This document shows positions 24,750 to 34,998 of a DNA stretch of 64,000 bases, piece after piece. A program made the translations under genes and the position numbers. Every line of letters begins with the position of its first letter. Position 1 is the stretch's first letter. The notes below the pieces were generated by a model that worked only from the letters and a program-made list of their open reading frames with translations, searched no databases and was not told the origin of the DNA. The DNA is taken from positions 1-64,000 of the forward strand of contig CACJZT010000003.1 of the NCBI GenBank assembly GCA_902598015.1, given 5' to 3'. The DNA is from an uncultured Pelagibacteraceae bacterium (GTDB lineage Bacteria > Pseudomonadota > Alphaproteobacteria > Pelagibacterales > Pelagibacteraceae).

Positions 24750-26084
24750 TTAGTTTTTATTTAGAAATGTTTCAGAGGAGTCGTCCATTGCTTTTGCCCA
24801 AGCTGTATGATGAACAGGAGCTACTGACCCTGTAACTGGAGATGAAAAAGATTTATTTCTATACGTTGATATATCTTCAACCTTATGATGTTCCCATTCT
24901 TTAAAATGTTTTCTGATAAGTTCAAAATCTATTTTTGGATAATCCGACATCTCATGTAATTCTTTTGTGTATTCAGTCTGAAAATCAATCATCTGATCAG
25001 GATTTTCTAGTTTTTCTTCTAAAGCAACCCATTTATTAATATCTTTTTCAATATCCCCTCCACTTGGCATATTTATTTTCCCCATTATAACATCTCTTGC
25101 GTACCAAGCTTGGCAATCAAACATATTAAATGTGTGAAACTGGTCTTGCATTCCTAGATACAAAAGTTTGTGATTATCTTGCCAAACAATACCTTTGTAT
25201 AATTTTGGGGGATAGAGTCTGTTTCTTGTTTTAAGTTTTAAATTTTCTTCCAAGAAAGGAAAATGATGTAGGTAACCAGTACATAGTATTATTACATCTG
25301 CATCCTGTTCTGTGCCATCTTTAAAAATTGCTTTTTTTCCCTCTAATCTATCTAAATAGAATACTTCCTTCATTCCTTCAGGCCATTTAAAACCCATAGG
25401 ATTATGCCTGTAGCCAATTGTTACACTTTTTGCTCCATATTTATTGCATTGAAGCGCAATATCCTCAGCGGAATAACTGCTTCCTAAAACTATAATATTT
25501 TTTCCTCTAAATTCTTCTGCATCTCTAAAATCATGTGAGTGCATTATTCTTCCAGGAAATGAACTCATACCTTTATATTCGGGTATAAAAGGAACTGAAA
25601 AATGACCAGTGGACACTACAACGTAATCAAAATGATCAGTTAAAATTTTATCATTTTCTTTATCTTGATAGCTAACTTCAAATTTATCTGATTTAAAAAC
25701 TGTATTAACTACTCTTGTATTAAATTTAATTTTATTTCTTAAATTTCCTTTACTTACTCTACTCGTGATATAATCATAAAGTACTTCTCTAGGTGGGAAA
25801 GATGGAATTGGTTTACCAAAATGTTCATCAAAAGAATAATCTGCAAATTCAAGACACTCTTTAGGTCCGTTTGACCAAAGATATCTATACATACTATTAT
25901 GAACTGGATCTCCATATTGGTCAGATCCTGTTCTCCAGCTATAATTCCAAAGACCTCCCCAATCACTTTGTTTTTCGAAGCAAACTATTTCAGGTATTTT
26001 GTCTCCTTTTTTCTCGGCATGTTCAAAAGCCCTGAGTATTGATAACCCACAAGGTCCAGCACCGATAATAGCGACTTTAGTCAT
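24750..26084 (-). CDS. tmm: trimethylamine monooxygenase (flavin-containing monooxygenase)
   Basis: A 444-residue class B flavoprotein. FAD site GAGPCG (8-13), EKQSDWGGLWNYSWRTG, MYRYLWSNGPKECLEFADYSFDEHFGKPI (quoted in parts), the FMO fingerprint FPGRIMHSHDFRD, NADPH site LGSSYSAEDIA and CTGYLHHFPF are all present. The wording closely follows the Tmm proteins of Roseobacter and SAR11 that oxidise trimethylamine to TMAO with NADPH and O2. The product is the substrate of Tdm at 9803. The gene is convergent with the GH63-like gene and divergent, by 76 bp, from the Fe-alcohol dehydrogenase. Confidence 0.9.
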   Translation of the reverse strand: MTKVAIIGAGPCGLSILRAFEHAEKKGDKIPEIVCFEKQSDWGGLWNYSWRTGSDQYGDPVHNSMYRYLWSNGPKECLEFADYSFDEHFGKPIPSFPPREVLYDYITSRVSKGNLRNKIKFNTRVVNTVFKSDKFEVSYQDKENDKILTDHFDYVVVSTGHFSVPFIPEYKGMSSFPGRIMHSHDFRDAEEFRGKNIIVLGSSYSAEDIALQCNKYGAKSVTIGYRHNPMGFKWPEGMKEVFYLDRLEGKKAIFKDGTEQDADVIILCTGYLHHFPFLEENLKLKTRNRLYPPKLYKGIVWQDNHKLLYLGMQDQFHTFNMFDCQAWYARDVIMGKINMPSGGDIEKDINKWVALEEKLENPDQMIDFQTEYTKELHEMSDYPKIDFELIRKHFKEWEHHKVEDISTYRNKSFSSPVTGSVAPVHHTAWAKAMDDSSETFLNKN

Positions 26085-26160
26085 GATAATTTTTCCTCTA
26101 CAATTAAAATTATAAATATATTGTACTAAGAAAAATAGAAAAATTAAATATTATTTTAAT

Positions 26161-27318
26161 ATGAAAACTAATTGGAATTATCCTACTACAATTTGGGTTG
26201 GAGAGAACAGAATTCAAGATTTAAGCATAGCATGTAAAAATCTAAAAATCGATAAACCATTATTTGTCACTGATAAGGATTTAATTAATCTAAAAATGGT
26301 TCAAGATATTATTTTAGATTTAAAAAAAACCTTTAATCATCTTCAAGTTTTTTCAAATTTTTCAGGTAATCCTGTAGGCGAGAATGTGGAAGAGGGAGTA
26401 GGGGAGTTTAAAAAATTAGGTTGTGATGGAGTTATTGCATTTGGTGGTGGCAGCGGTCTTGATGTAGGTAAAGCTATTGCTTTTATGTCAGGACAGTCTA
26501 GACCAATATGGGATTTTGAAGATATAGGTGATTATTGGAAAAGAGCAGATGAAACTAACATTGCACCTATCATTGCTGTACCCACTACAGCAGGGACAGG
26601 ATCAGAAACTGGAAGAGCATCAGCTATAATCAATAAACAAACAGGTATAAAAAAAATTATTTTCCACCCGAAATTTTTACCTTCAATAGTAATTTTAGAT
26701 CCTAATTTAACTTTAGATCTTTCACCAAGATTGACTGCAGCGACAGGTATGGATGCTTTGGCACACAATTTAGAAGCCTTTTGTGCACCAGGATTCCACC
26801 CGATGGCTGATGGAATTGCGATTGAGGGAATGAAGTTAATTAAAAACTCATTAATTAAAGCAGTTAAGAACGGTAAAGATTTAAATGCTAGAGCAGAATT
26901 ATTAGCCTCAGCTAGTATGGGTTCTACCTCTTTTCAAAAAGGGCTTGGTGCTATTCATTCTTTAAGCCACCCTATTAATGCGCAATTTAATGTTCACCAC
27001 GGTTTATCAAATGCAATCTTTATGCCTTATGTATTAACTTTTAACAAAGAAATGATTGAAAAAAGGATAATTTCTATATGTGATTATCTCGAACTCGATA
27101 AAAGTTTTGATAGTTTTTTACACTGGATTTTAGAACTAAGAAAAGAATTAAATATACCACATAAATTATCAGAAATTATTGATGTAAATAAAATAAATTT
27201 AGAGCAGCTATCAGTTATGGCTCTAGAAGATCCATCAACTTCTACCAATCCAAGGACAATGAGTAAGGATGACATGAAAGCACTTTATGAACACAGTATT
27301 TCAGGTAAATTATTTTAA
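26161..27318 (+). CDS. iron-containing alcohol dehydrogenase
   Basis: A 385-residue group III dehydrogenase. The NAD site FGGGSGLDVGKA (about 97-108), PTTAGTGSETG and the metal ligands in GMDALAHNLEAF, HPMADG and HSLSHPINAQFNVHHG are intact. Substrates in this family range from short alcohols to lactaldehyde and hydroxybutyrate; it cannot be read from sequence. It is divergent from tmm and coupled (TAATG) to the class I glutamine amidotransferase, so a shared pathway is likely. A role in aldehyde or alcohol products of amine or solute breakdown is only a guess. Confidence 0.85.
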   Translation: MKTNWNYPTTIWVGENRIQDLSIACKNLKIDKPLFVTDKDLINLKMVQDIILDLKKTFNHLQVFSNFSGNPVGENVEEGVGEFKKLGCDGVIAFGGGSGLDVGKAIAFMSGQSRPIWDFEDIGDYWKRADETNIAPIIAVPTTAGTGSETGRASAIINKQTGIKKIIFHPKFLPSIVILDPNLTLDLSPRLTAATGMDALAHNLEAFCAPGFHPMADGIAIEGMKLIKNSLIKAVKNGKDLNARAELLASASMGSTSFQKGLGAIHSLSHPINAQFNVHHGLSNAIFMPYVLTFNKEMIEKRIISICDYLELDKSFDSFLHWILELRKELNIPHKLSEIIDVNKINLEQLSVMALEDPSTSTNPRTMSKDDMKALYEHSISGKLF

Positions 27319-28100
27319 TGAAAAGAATTCTTATAGTTGAAGGCAACCTTAGAGAGGAAAATCAAAGCTTTACAGATGGTGGAATTAAAACTCATACTGA
27401 AAGTTTAAAAGATAGTATTAGTTATTTTACAGATCAATTAGAAATTGATGTTGTTAATCCTTCATCAGATGAAAATATTAATGAAGTAGCTAAAGATTTA
27501 ACTAAATATCATGGAATGATATGGGGTGGTAGTAGTTTAAATATCTACAATGATACTCCAGAAATAAGAAGACAAATTAACTTTATGAGGGAATGTCAAA
27601 AGAATATAAAAAATATATTCGCAATATGTTGGGGAATGCAAGTTGCTGTGACTGTTGCTGGTGGCGAAGTAAAGAAATGCCCTAATGGTGCTCATAGGGG
27701 AATAGCTCATGACATAGAAATAAACGAAAACGGTCTTAAACATCCACTTTATAAAAATAAAAATAAAAAATTTAATACCCCTGCATTTAATTTTGATGAA
27801 GTTGTAAAATTACCTGAGGGCTCTACATTACTTTCATCAAATCCAATAAACAAAGTCATGGGTATAAATTTTAATGTTGGTTCAACAAATATATGGGGAA
27901 TTCAATATCACCCAGAGATAACTTATGCCAAAATGATAAGCTTAATTCATTTTAGGAAAGATCGACTTTTAGAAAAAAAAGCATTTATTGACCAAATGGA
28001 AATAGACTCTCATGTAAAAATTATAGAAGATGAAAATAAAATTTCAAATAAAGATGCAAGGATGAGAGAATTAGAAAATTGGCTAAATAATTTAAATTAG
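27318..28100 (+). CDS. class I glutamine amidotransferase-like protein
   Basis: A 260-residue protein with the GATase1 triad: nucleophile C104 in [11 protein letters not shown] and H198/E200 in IQYHPEIT. It resembles the free-standing amidotransferase domain of GMP synthase, including a [13 protein letters not shown] stretch, but no synthase domain follows. Possible activities are hydrolysis of gamma-glutamyl compounds or ammonia supply to an unseen partner. It shares one base with the Fe-alcohol dehydrogenase stop and overlaps fhs convergently by 4 bp. In a locus full of gamma-glutamyl amines, a gamma-glutamyl hydrolase role is attractive but unproven. Confidence 0.75.
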   Translation: MKRILIVEGNLREENQSFTDGGIKTHTESLKDSISYFTDQLEIDVVNPSSDENINEVAKDLTKYHGMIWGGSSLNIYNDTPEIRRQINFMRECQKNIKNIFAICWGMQVAVTVAGGEVKKCPNGAHRGIAHDIEINENGLKHPLYKNKNKKFNTPAFNFDEVVKLPEGSTLLSSNPINKVMGINFNVGSTNIWGIQYHPEITYAKMISLIHFRKDRLLEKKAFIDQMEIDSHVKIIEDENKISNKDARMRELENWLNNLN

Positions 28101-29776
28101 AACAAGCCTTCTATTTCACCTTTTTCATTAAGCTTAATAGAGTCTGCTGCAGGAACCCTTGGGAGTCCAGGCATTGTCATGATGGCTCCACATATAACAA
28201 CAATAAATTCTGCACCTGAAGATAATCTTACTTCTCTAATTGGTAATGAATGGCCTGTTGGAGCACCTTTTGCATTTGGATCAGTAGAAAAACTATATTG
28301 TGTTTTCGCTACGCATATCGGTAAATTTCCATAACCTGCTTCTTCAAAAGATTTTAATTGATCTTTTATTTTACTGTCAGCAACAACTTCGTTTGCTCGA
28401 TATATTTCTTTTGCAACAGTTTCAACTTTCTTTAACAAAGGTGTTTTTTCATCATATAAAAATTTAAAATTTGCTTGTTTTTGATCAATTAAATCTACAA
28501 CATGTGAAGCAAGTTCTTTTGTCCCTTCGCCACCATTTGACCAATGAGTGCATAAAGTAGCTTTAACTCCCATATTATCACAAGCATTTATTAACTCTTT
28601 TACTTCATTATCAGTATCAGCAACAAAATGATTAACAGCAACCGCTACCGGTAAACCAAATTTTTTTACATTTTCAATGTGTCTTTCTAAATTTACTAAA
28701 CCTTTTTTTAACGCGTCTACATTTTCATTTTTTAAATCATCTTTAGCTACGCCACCGTGCATTTTTAATGCTCTAATTGTTGCAACAATAACTACACACT
28801 CAGGTTTTAAATTTGATTTTCTACATTTAATATCTAGAAATTTTTCTGCTCCTAGGTCTGCTCCAAATCCAGCTTCAGTTACAACATAATCAGCTAGTTT
28901 TAAACCTGCTTTAGTTGCTATTACAGAGTTACAACCGTGCGCAATGTTTGCAAAAGGACCACCATGAATAATGGCAGGATTATTTTCTAACGTTTGAGTT
29001 ACATTAGGCCTGATTGCTTCCTTTAACAAAACAGTCATTGGTCCGTGAGCATTTAAATCTTTTGCAAAAATAGGCTTTCTATCTCTAGTATAAGCAACTG
29101 TAATATTACCTATTCTCTTTTCCAAATCTTCAAGATCATTTGCTAAACAAAAGATAGCCATTATCTCAGATGCTACTGTAATATCAAAACCGTCTTCTCT
29201 TGGAAAACCATTAGCAACTCCACCTAAATTAATATTGATAGATCTTAAAGATCTATCATTCATATCCATAACTCTTCTCCAAACCACTCTTCTTACATCT
29301 ATGTTTAATTTATTTCCCCAATAAATATGATTATCAATTAACGCTGATAATAAATTGTGAGCAGATGTAATTGCATGGAAATCGCCCGTAAAATGTAAAT
29401 TGATTTGTTCCATTGGAACAACTTGAGCATATCCTCCACCTGCTGCTCCGCCTTTCATTCCAAATGATGGACCTAAACTAGGTTCACGTAAACATACTAT
29501 AGAATTTTTACCAATTTTATTTAATCCATCATTTAAACCAACTGACGTAGTTGTCTTTCCCTCACCTGCAGGAGTTGGTGTAATAGCAGTAACTAAAATT
29601 AATTTTCCATTTTGTTTATCTTTTAAACTATCTAAATATTCTAAATTTATTTTAGCAATATGACGTCCCATAGGGCTAAAAGCACTTGGTTCGTCTGGAA
29701 CATTAATTTTACCCAAAATCTCATTTATGGGTTTCATTTTTGCTTCTCGTGCAATTTGGATATCTGATTTTGACAT
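28097..29776 (-). CDS. fhs: formate-tetrahydrofolate ligase
   Basis: A 559-residue protein of normal length. The nucleotide site [17 protein letters not shown] (about 65-81), [49 protein letters not shown] and the C-terminal [12 protein letters not shown] are diagnostic. It interconverts formate, ATP and THF with 10-formyl-THF in the cytoplasm. In methyl-oxidising SAR11-type metabolism it would run toward formate and ATP. It is divergent from the soxBDAG operon at 29898, which produces methylene-THF, with 121 bp between them that must hold both promoters. Confidence 0.95.
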   Translation of the reverse strand: MSKSDIQIAREAKMKPINEILGKINVPDEPSAFSPMGRHIAKINLEYLDSLKDKQNGKLILVTAITPTPAGEGKTTTSVGLNDGLNKIGKNSIVCLREPSLGPSFGMKGGAAGGGYAQVVPMEQINLHFTGDFHAITSAHNLLSALIDNHIYWGNKLNIDVRRVVWRRVMDMNDRSLRSININLGGVANGFPREDGFDITVASEIMAIFCLANDLEDLEKRIGNITVAYTRDRKPIFAKDLNAHGPMTVLLKEAIRPNVTQTLENNPAIIHGGPFANIAHGCNSVIATKAGLKLADYVVTEAGFGADLGAEKFLDIKCRKSNLKPECVVIVATIRALKMHGGVAKDDLKNENVDALKKGLVNLERHIENVKKFGLPVAVAVNHFVADTDNEVKELINACDNMGVKATLCTHWSNGGEGTKELASHVVDLIDQKQANFKFLYDEKTPLLKKVETVAKEIYRANEVVADSKIKDQLKSFEEAGYGNLPICVAKTQYSFSTDPNAKGAPTGHSLPIREVRLSSGAEFIVVICGAIMTMPGLPRVPAADSIKLNEKGEIEGLF

Positions 29777-29897
29777 AAATCTAATTACTTATTAATGAGC
29801 AGAATTACTATCCTTTTTTGTCACGTATTTAAACATCTAAAAAATATATATAAAAAAAATTAGCAAAAACTTATATTTAATTTTATAAAACTTACGG

Positions 29898-31154
29898 ATG
29901 CAGAAATATTCAGTATTTAGTCTAATCAAAAATGCTTTCTCCAATCACCAAAATTGGGAAGTTGCTTGGAAAGATCCAACTCCAAAAAGTGAATATGATG
30001 TAGTCATCATTGGAGGCGGAGGACACGGTCTTGCTACTGCATATTATTTAGCAAAAGAACATAATATTAGAAATGTAGCTATCATTGAGAAAGGCTGGAT
30101 TGGTGGTGGAAATGTTGGTCGAAATACAACGATTATAAGATCAAATTTTATGTACGATGCTAATGCAAGATTTAATGAATTTGGAATGGATTTATGGAGA
30201 AACTTAAGTCAAGAACTGAACTTTAATGTAATGTTTTCTCCAAGGGGAATAATAAACTTAGCCCACTCAGATGCTCAAATGAACGCATATGCTCGTAGAG
30301 GAAACTCTATGAGATTGAATGGAATAGATGCAAAGTTATTGGATAGAGACGATGTTAAAAAATTAATTCCAATGGCTGACTTTAGTGATGAAGTGCGTTT
30401 CCCAATTTTTGGAGGCTTAATGCAACCAAGTGCTGGTACCGCAAGACATGATGCTGTTGCTTGGGGTTATGCACGTCAAGCAGATGATATGGGCGTAGAT
30501 ATAATTCAACATTGTGAGGTCACTGGTTTTGATGTTGTTAATGGAAAGATAAAAGGAATTAGAACGTCAAGAGGAGATATCAAAGCAAAAAAAGTTGGAT
30601 TATGTGTTGCAGGTAGCACAAATATACTAGCTGAAAAATTAAATATGACACTGCCAATAGAAACTCATGTACTGCAAGCTTGTGTTTCAGAACCTGTAAA
30701 ACCATTATTAGACGGAGTAGTAACTTTTGGAGCAGGCCACTTTTATATAAGTCAATCAGATAAAGGTGAGATGGTAATGGGAGGTGATCTTGATGGATAT
30801 AATAGTTATGCTCAAAGAGGTAACTTGCCAACCATACAACATGTATTGACAGGTGGCTTAGCTTTGTTTCCATTTTTAAGTAGATTAAAAATGTTAAGGA
30901 CATGGGGAGGGATTATGGATATGTCTATGGATGGTTCTCCAATAATTGATAAAACTCATATTGAAGGTTTATATTTAAACTGCGGATGGTGTTATGGGGG
31001 TTTTAAATCAACCCCTGTCTCAGGTTGGACATTTGCTCATACAATTGCACAAGATCAAGTTCATGAATTAAATTCAGAATTAAGATTAAATAGATTTTCT
31101 ACAGGCCATCTTTTAGATGAAAAAGGTTTAGGAACCAAAACCTGGATTGGTTAA
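29898..31154 (+). CDS. soxB: sarcosine oxidase / N-methylglutamate dehydrogenase beta subunit
   Basis: A 418-residue FAD protein (GGGGHGLATAYYLA at 39-52, NVGRNTTIIRSNF flavin-attachment region, LYLNCGWCYGGFKSTPVSGW near the C-terminus). Length and wording are those of SoxB in tetrameric sarcosine oxidase, or MgdA in N-methylglutamate dehydrogenase, which are close paralogs. It carries out N-demethylation with transfer of the methyl carbon to THF. First gene of soxBDAG and 3 bp from soxD. Because gmaS and MgsABC-like genes are nearby, the N-methylglutamate version is plausible; sarcosine cannot be excluded. Confidence 0.9.
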   Translation: MQKYSVFSLIKNAFSNHQNWEVAWKDPTPKSEYDVVIIGGGGHGLATAYYLAKEHNIRNVAIIEKGWIGGGNVGRNTTIIRSNFMYDANARFNEFGMDLWRNLSQELNFNVMFSPRGIINLAHSDAQMNAYARRGNSMRLNGIDAKLLDRDDVKKLIPMADFSDEVRFPIFGGLMQPSAGTARHDAVAWGYARQADDMGVDIIQHCEVTGFDVVNGKIKGIRTSRGDIKAKKVGLCVAGSTNILAEKLNMTLPIETHVLQACVSEPVKPLLDGVVTFGAGHFYISQSDKGEMVMGGDLDGYNSYAQRGNLPTIQHVLTGGLALFPFLSRLKMLRTWGGIMDMSMDGSPIIDKTHIEGLYLNCGWCYGGFKSTPVSGWTFAHTIAQDQVHELNSELRLNRFSTGHLLDEKGLGTKTWIG

Positions 31155-31157
31155 AAA

Positions 31158-31427
31158 ATGTTATACATCAAATGTCCTTATTGCGGTTTAAGAGCACAAA
31201 AAGAATTTTCATATGGAGGTGATGCAACTGTAAAAAGACCTAATATAAATGAAGAAGTATCAAGCGAGGATTGGGATAATTTTGTTTATATGAGAAAAAG
31301 TCCAAGAGGGAAACATATAGAGTTATGGCAACATATAGCTGGATGTAGACAATGGATTAAGGTGCAAAGAGACACCGCTACGCATGAAATTTTCCAAACA
31401 GCAAAAGTCACAGAAGAAATAAGATGA
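31158..31427 (+). CDS. soxD: sarcosine oxidase / N-methylglutamate dehydrogenase delta subunit
   Basis: An 89-residue protein starting MLYIKCPYCGLRAQKEFSYGG. The CPYC pair, H54 and a late HIAGCRQW give the zinc site of SoxD (H-x-C-type ligands), and WDNFVYMRKSPRGKHIELW is the typical centre. It is a structural subunit of the heterotetramer. Its stop overlaps the start of soxA by 4 bp (ATGA). Confidence 0.92.
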   Translation: MLYIKCPYCGLRAQKEFSYGGDATVKRPNINEEVSSEDWDNFVYMRKSPRGKHIELWQHIAGCRQWIKVQRDTATHEIFQTAKVTEEIR

Positions 31428-34420
31428 GCCAACCATTTAGATTAAATAAAGAGGGATTAATTAATCGAAAAAAAAAAATATCTTTTACATTTAATGGTAA
31501 AAAATTATTTGGATATGAGGGTGATACAATTGCATCTGCTTTAATAGCAAATGGAATACACTTAGTTGGTAGAAGTTTTAAGTATCATAGACCAAGAGGT
31601 TTTTTTGGTGCAGGAGTAGAGGAGCCAAATGCAAAACTACAAGTAGAATTCAACGGTCATTCAGAGCCAAATGTTAATGCAACAGAAATGGAACTCGTCG
31701 AAGGTTTGTCTGCAACGAGCCAAAATTGTTGGCCATCAGTTAATTTTGATATTGGTGCAATTAATAATTTTTTAAAAATGTTTTTCCCTGCTGGGTTTTA
31801 TTACAAAACATTCATGTGGCCTAAAAGTTTCTGGTATAAAATTTACGAACCTTTCATTAGAAAAGCCGCAGGTTTAGGGGTTGCTTCAATAGAAAAAGAT
31901 AAAGAAAGATATGAACATAAATTTGAGTATTGCGATTTGTTAGTTACTGGATCCGGACCCTCAGGATTAGCAAGCGCTTATGCTGCTGCAAAAAATGGAG
32001 CAAAAGTAATTTTAGCTGAGGATAAACCAAGATTTGGAGGAACACTTTTAACTGATGACGTAAGCATCGATAATTTATCAGGAAAAGATTGGGCAGAAAA
32101 AATAATTACTGAATTAAAATCTATGCCTAATGTCACTGTAAAAAATAGATCTCAAGTTTTTGGTTACTATGATCATAATATGCTGGTCATGTTTGAGAGA
32201 GTCAGTGATCATTTAGAGAAAAAATCAAAATTTACTCCAAGACAAAGACTTTGGTATATTAGAGCCAAAGAAACAATTTTATCAACGGGTTCAATTGAAA
32301 GACCAATTGTGTTTGGCAACAATGATACTCCAGGAATTTTTTTATCAGCAGCTGCAAAAGAATATATGAAAGTCTACGGAGTATTAGTTGGAAAGAAACC
32401 TTTAATATTTACAAATAACGATAGTGCATATGAAACAGCTTTAGAATTCAAAAAAAATAACGTTGAACCAATTATATTAGATACAAGAGAAGAACATTCA
32501 TCAGAATTAATCGATGAAGCTAAATCAAAGGGAATTGATATAAGATTTTCACATGGTGTTATTGTCGCTAATGGATACAAAAAAGTTAAATCTGCAAAAA
32601 TTGGCAAACTGAATAAAGATAAAAATTCTTTTGAGAAAATAGAAACTGTAGATTGTGATTGTATTTGTGTATCTGGATTTTGGACACCATCTGTTCATTT
32701 AGCATCACAATCAGGAAATAAACTTAAGTATGAAGAAAAAATTGATGCATTTATTCCCGATAAGAAAAAACAACATGAGACATCAGTCGGTGCAGCAAAT
32801 GGATCATTTACATTAGAAGAAAGTTTAAAACATGGTTTTGAAAATGGTTCAAATCTTTCCGCAAAAATAACAGAGACTAAAACAGAAATCTCAATTCCAA
32901 ATGTAAATGAAAAGAAATATGGAGCTCATGATAAATTTTGGTGTATGCCGTTACCTAAAAATGAAAATCCAAAAAGATTTGTTGACTTTCAAAATGATGT
33001 ATCTGTCTCTGATATAGAAATCGCACTAAGAGAAGGTTATAGATCAATAGAGCACGTCAAAAGATATACAACTCTTGGAATGGCAACAGATCAAGGCCGT
33101 ACAAGTAATTTAAATGGTCTTCAGTTGGTATCTAATATAGAAAATAAAATAGTTCCTGAAGTGGGACACACAACATTTAGACCACCTTTCACACCAATTA
33201 CAATCGGGACAATAGTTGGTCGTGAAGTTGGTATGGAATATATGCCGACTAGAAAAACTCCAATGCATGAATGGCATGAGAAAAATAATGCTGTATTTGT
33301 TGATGCAGGTGCTTGGAAAAGACCTCGATATTATAAGCAAGGAAGTGAAACTTTATTTGAAGCTTCAAAGAGAGAGGCAAAAAATGTTAGAGAAAATGTT
33401 GGTATATGCGATGTAACAACATTAGGAAAAATTGATATTAAAGGTCCAGATGCAGCAGAATTTTTAAATAGAGTTTATACAAATGCTTGGATGAAATTAC
33501 CTGTTGGAAAAGCAAGATATGGATTAATGCTCAGAGAAGATGGAATTGTCATGGACGATGGAACAACAACAAGAATTTCAGAAAATCATTATCATATGAC
33601 TACTACAACAGCACAAGCCGCAAATGTTTTATCTCACTTAGAATATTATCTTCAAATTGTTTGGCCAGAATTAAACGTAAATGTTGTTTCTACAACTGAG
33701 CAATGGGCAGGAGCTGCAATTGCTGGACCTAAATCTAGAGACATGTTGTCAAAATTATATCCAGAGTTAGATGTTTCAAATGATGCTTTGCCTTTTATGG
33801 GCTATAAAGAAGCAGAATTTTTTGGTGTTCCATCAAGAATTTTTAGAATTTCATTTTCTGGTGAGCTTGCATATGAGATTAATGTCAAATCAGATCATGG
33901 CATGTTTATGTGGGAGAAAATGATGGAAGTAGGAAAAGAATTTGGAAATCAGCCTTATGGAACTGAAGCTTTATCAACATTAAGAATAGAAATGGGACAC
34001 GTTGCAGGACCAGAATTAGATGGCCGAACAATCCCATCAGATGTTTCACTAAATGGATTAGTTTCAAAGAAAAAAGATTTTATTGGTAAAAATTCTTTAG
34101 GAAGAGAAGCATTTAATGTTGAAAGCAGACAAAAAATTGTTGGACTTATTCCAATTGATAGAAAGTCTAGTATTCCTGAAGGATCTCATATCGTCCAAGA
34201 TCAGAATGCAAAATTACCTAATCCTAAGCTTGGTCACGTTTCTTCTTCTTGTTGGAGTGTAGAAAATAATAATCCATTTTCTCTAGCAATTATGAAAGAT
34301 GGAAAAAATATGATTGGCAAAAAGTTTTTTGTGGTATCACCATTAAAAAATAAATCAATTGAAGTAGAAGTTATATCTTCACACTATGTTGACCCAGAGG
34401 GAAAAAGAGTTAGATCATGA
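31424..34420 (+). CDS. soxA: sarcosine oxidase / N-methylglutamate dehydrogenase alpha subunit
   Basis: A 998-residue protein with the three-part SoxA layout. Residues 1-100 are a 2Fe-2S-like fold without its cysteines (FNGKKLFGYEGDTIASALIA, GRSFKYHRPRG). An NAD/FAD-binding region starts at GSGPSGLASAYAAA (176-189). From about 610 a GcvT domain follows (RTSNLNGLQ, RFEASKREAKNVRENVGICDVTTLGKI-like, ALSTLRIEMGHVAGPELDGRT), which binds THF and accepts the methylene carbon. The length is as expected. It overlaps soxD and soxG by 4 bp each, so the complex is made from one coupled transcript. Confidence 0.93.
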   Translation: MSQPFRLNKEGLINRKKKISFTFNGKKLFGYEGDTIASALIANGIHLVGRSFKYHRPRGFFGAGVEEPNAKLQVEFNGHSEPNVNATEMELVEGLSATSQNCWPSVNFDIGAINNFLKMFFPAGFYYKTFMWPKSFWYKIYEPFIRKAAGLGVASIEKDKERYEHKFEYCDLLVTGSGPSGLASAYAAAKNGAKVILAEDKPRFGGTLLTDDVSIDNLSGKDWAEKIITELKSMPNVTVKNRSQVFGYYDHNMLVMFERVSDHLEKKSKFTPRQRLWYIRAKETILSTGSIERPIVFGNNDTPGIFLSAAAKEYMKVYGVLVGKKPLIFTNNDSAYETALEFKKNNVEPIILDTREEHSSELIDEAKSKGIDIRFSHGVIVANGYKKVKSAKIGKLNKDKNSFEKIETVDCDCICVSGFWTPSVHLASQSGNKLKYEEKIDAFIPDKKKQHETSVGAANGSFTLEESLKHGFENGSNLSAKITETKTEISIPNVNEKKYGAHDKFWCMPLPKNENPKRFVDFQNDVSVSDIEIALREGYRSIEHVKRYTTLGMATDQGRTSNLNGLQLVSNIENKIVPEVGHTTFRPPFTPITIGTIVGREVGMEYMPTRKTPMHEWHEKNNAVFVDAGAWKRPRYYKQGSETLFEASKREAKNVRENVGICDVTTLGKIDIKGPDAAEFLNRVYTNAWMKLPVGKARYGLMLREDGIVMDDGTTTRISENHYHMTTTTAQAANVLSHLEYYLQIVWPELNVNVVSTTEQWAGAAIAGPKSRDMLSKLYPELDVSNDALPFMGYKEAEFFGVPSRIFRISFSGELAYEINVKSDHGMFMWEKMMEVGKEFGNQPYGTEALSTLRIEMGHVAGPELDGRTIPSDVSLNGLVSKKKDFIGKNSLGREAFNVESRQKIVGLIPIDRKSSIPEGSHIVQDQNAKLPNPKLGHVSSSCWSVENNNPFSLAIMKDGKNMIGKKFFVVSPLKNKSIEVEVISSHYVDPEGKRVRS

Positions 34421-34995
34421 AAAATGTTTCTGCACTAGAAAATATTCATAAACATGGATTGTTTGGTAATCACGATAGCAAAGATGAGCTAATAAATATT
34501 AGAGAAATCAAAGATGTTTTGATTTATCAAATTGTTAAATATAAAAAATCTTCAATTAGTATCGATAAAATAAAAATAGATAATTTAAATTTACCTCAGA
34601 CTCTTTTGGTATCTTCAAATCATAATACAAGAATTTTATGGATGGGACCTGATAATTGGTTAGTCGTTTCTACGAATAAAGAAATAGAAAAATCTATTTT
34701 AGAAAACCTAAGTCATGATGATTTTGCATTAACTGATCTATCTCATTCAAGAACAATACTTGAATTAGAAGGTTCTTTGGTAGATGAAGTATTGAAAAAA
34801 GGTTGTCCATTAAATTTAGATGGTCTTGATGAAGGAAAATGTTCTAATTCTGCTTTTCATGCAATTACAATAACTATTGATTTTATTAGTTCAAATCCAA
34901 GAAAAGTAAGAATATTTGCTTTAAGAAGTTTTGGTGAATCTCTTTATCATTCAGTAACTGATGCTTGTTTAGAATTTGGCTATAAAGCTGAATAA
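34417..34995 (+). CDS. soxG: sarcosine oxidase / N-methylglutamate dehydrogenase gamma subunit
   Basis: A 192-residue protein of SoxG type, recognised by position after soxA, length and the conserved RILWMGPDNWLVVS, ALTDLSHSRTILELEG, LKKGCPLNLDGLDEGKCSNSAFH (quoted in parts) and the C-terminal RSFGESLYHSVTDACLEFGY. The gamma subunit is GcvT-like in fold and closes the heterotetramer. It overlaps soxA by 4 bp and is convergent with the BT1-like transporter, leaving 3 bp between the stops. Confidence 0.88.
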   Translation: MKNVSALENIHKHGLFGNHDSKDELINIREIKDVLIYQIVKYKKSSISIDKIKIDNLNLPQTLLVSSNHNTRILWMGPDNWLVVSTNKEIEKSILENLSHDDFALTDLSHSRTILELEGSLVDEVLKKGCPLNLDGLDEGKCSNSAFHAITITIDFISSNPRKVRIFALRSFGESLYHSVTDACLEFGYKAE

Positions 34996-34998
34996 AAA

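Noticed and set aside
29777-29897. Riboswitch between fhs and soxB
   Set aside because: I looked for glycine or THF riboswitch-like conserved blocks and saw only AT-rich sequence; the gap of 121 bp holding two promoters leaves little room.
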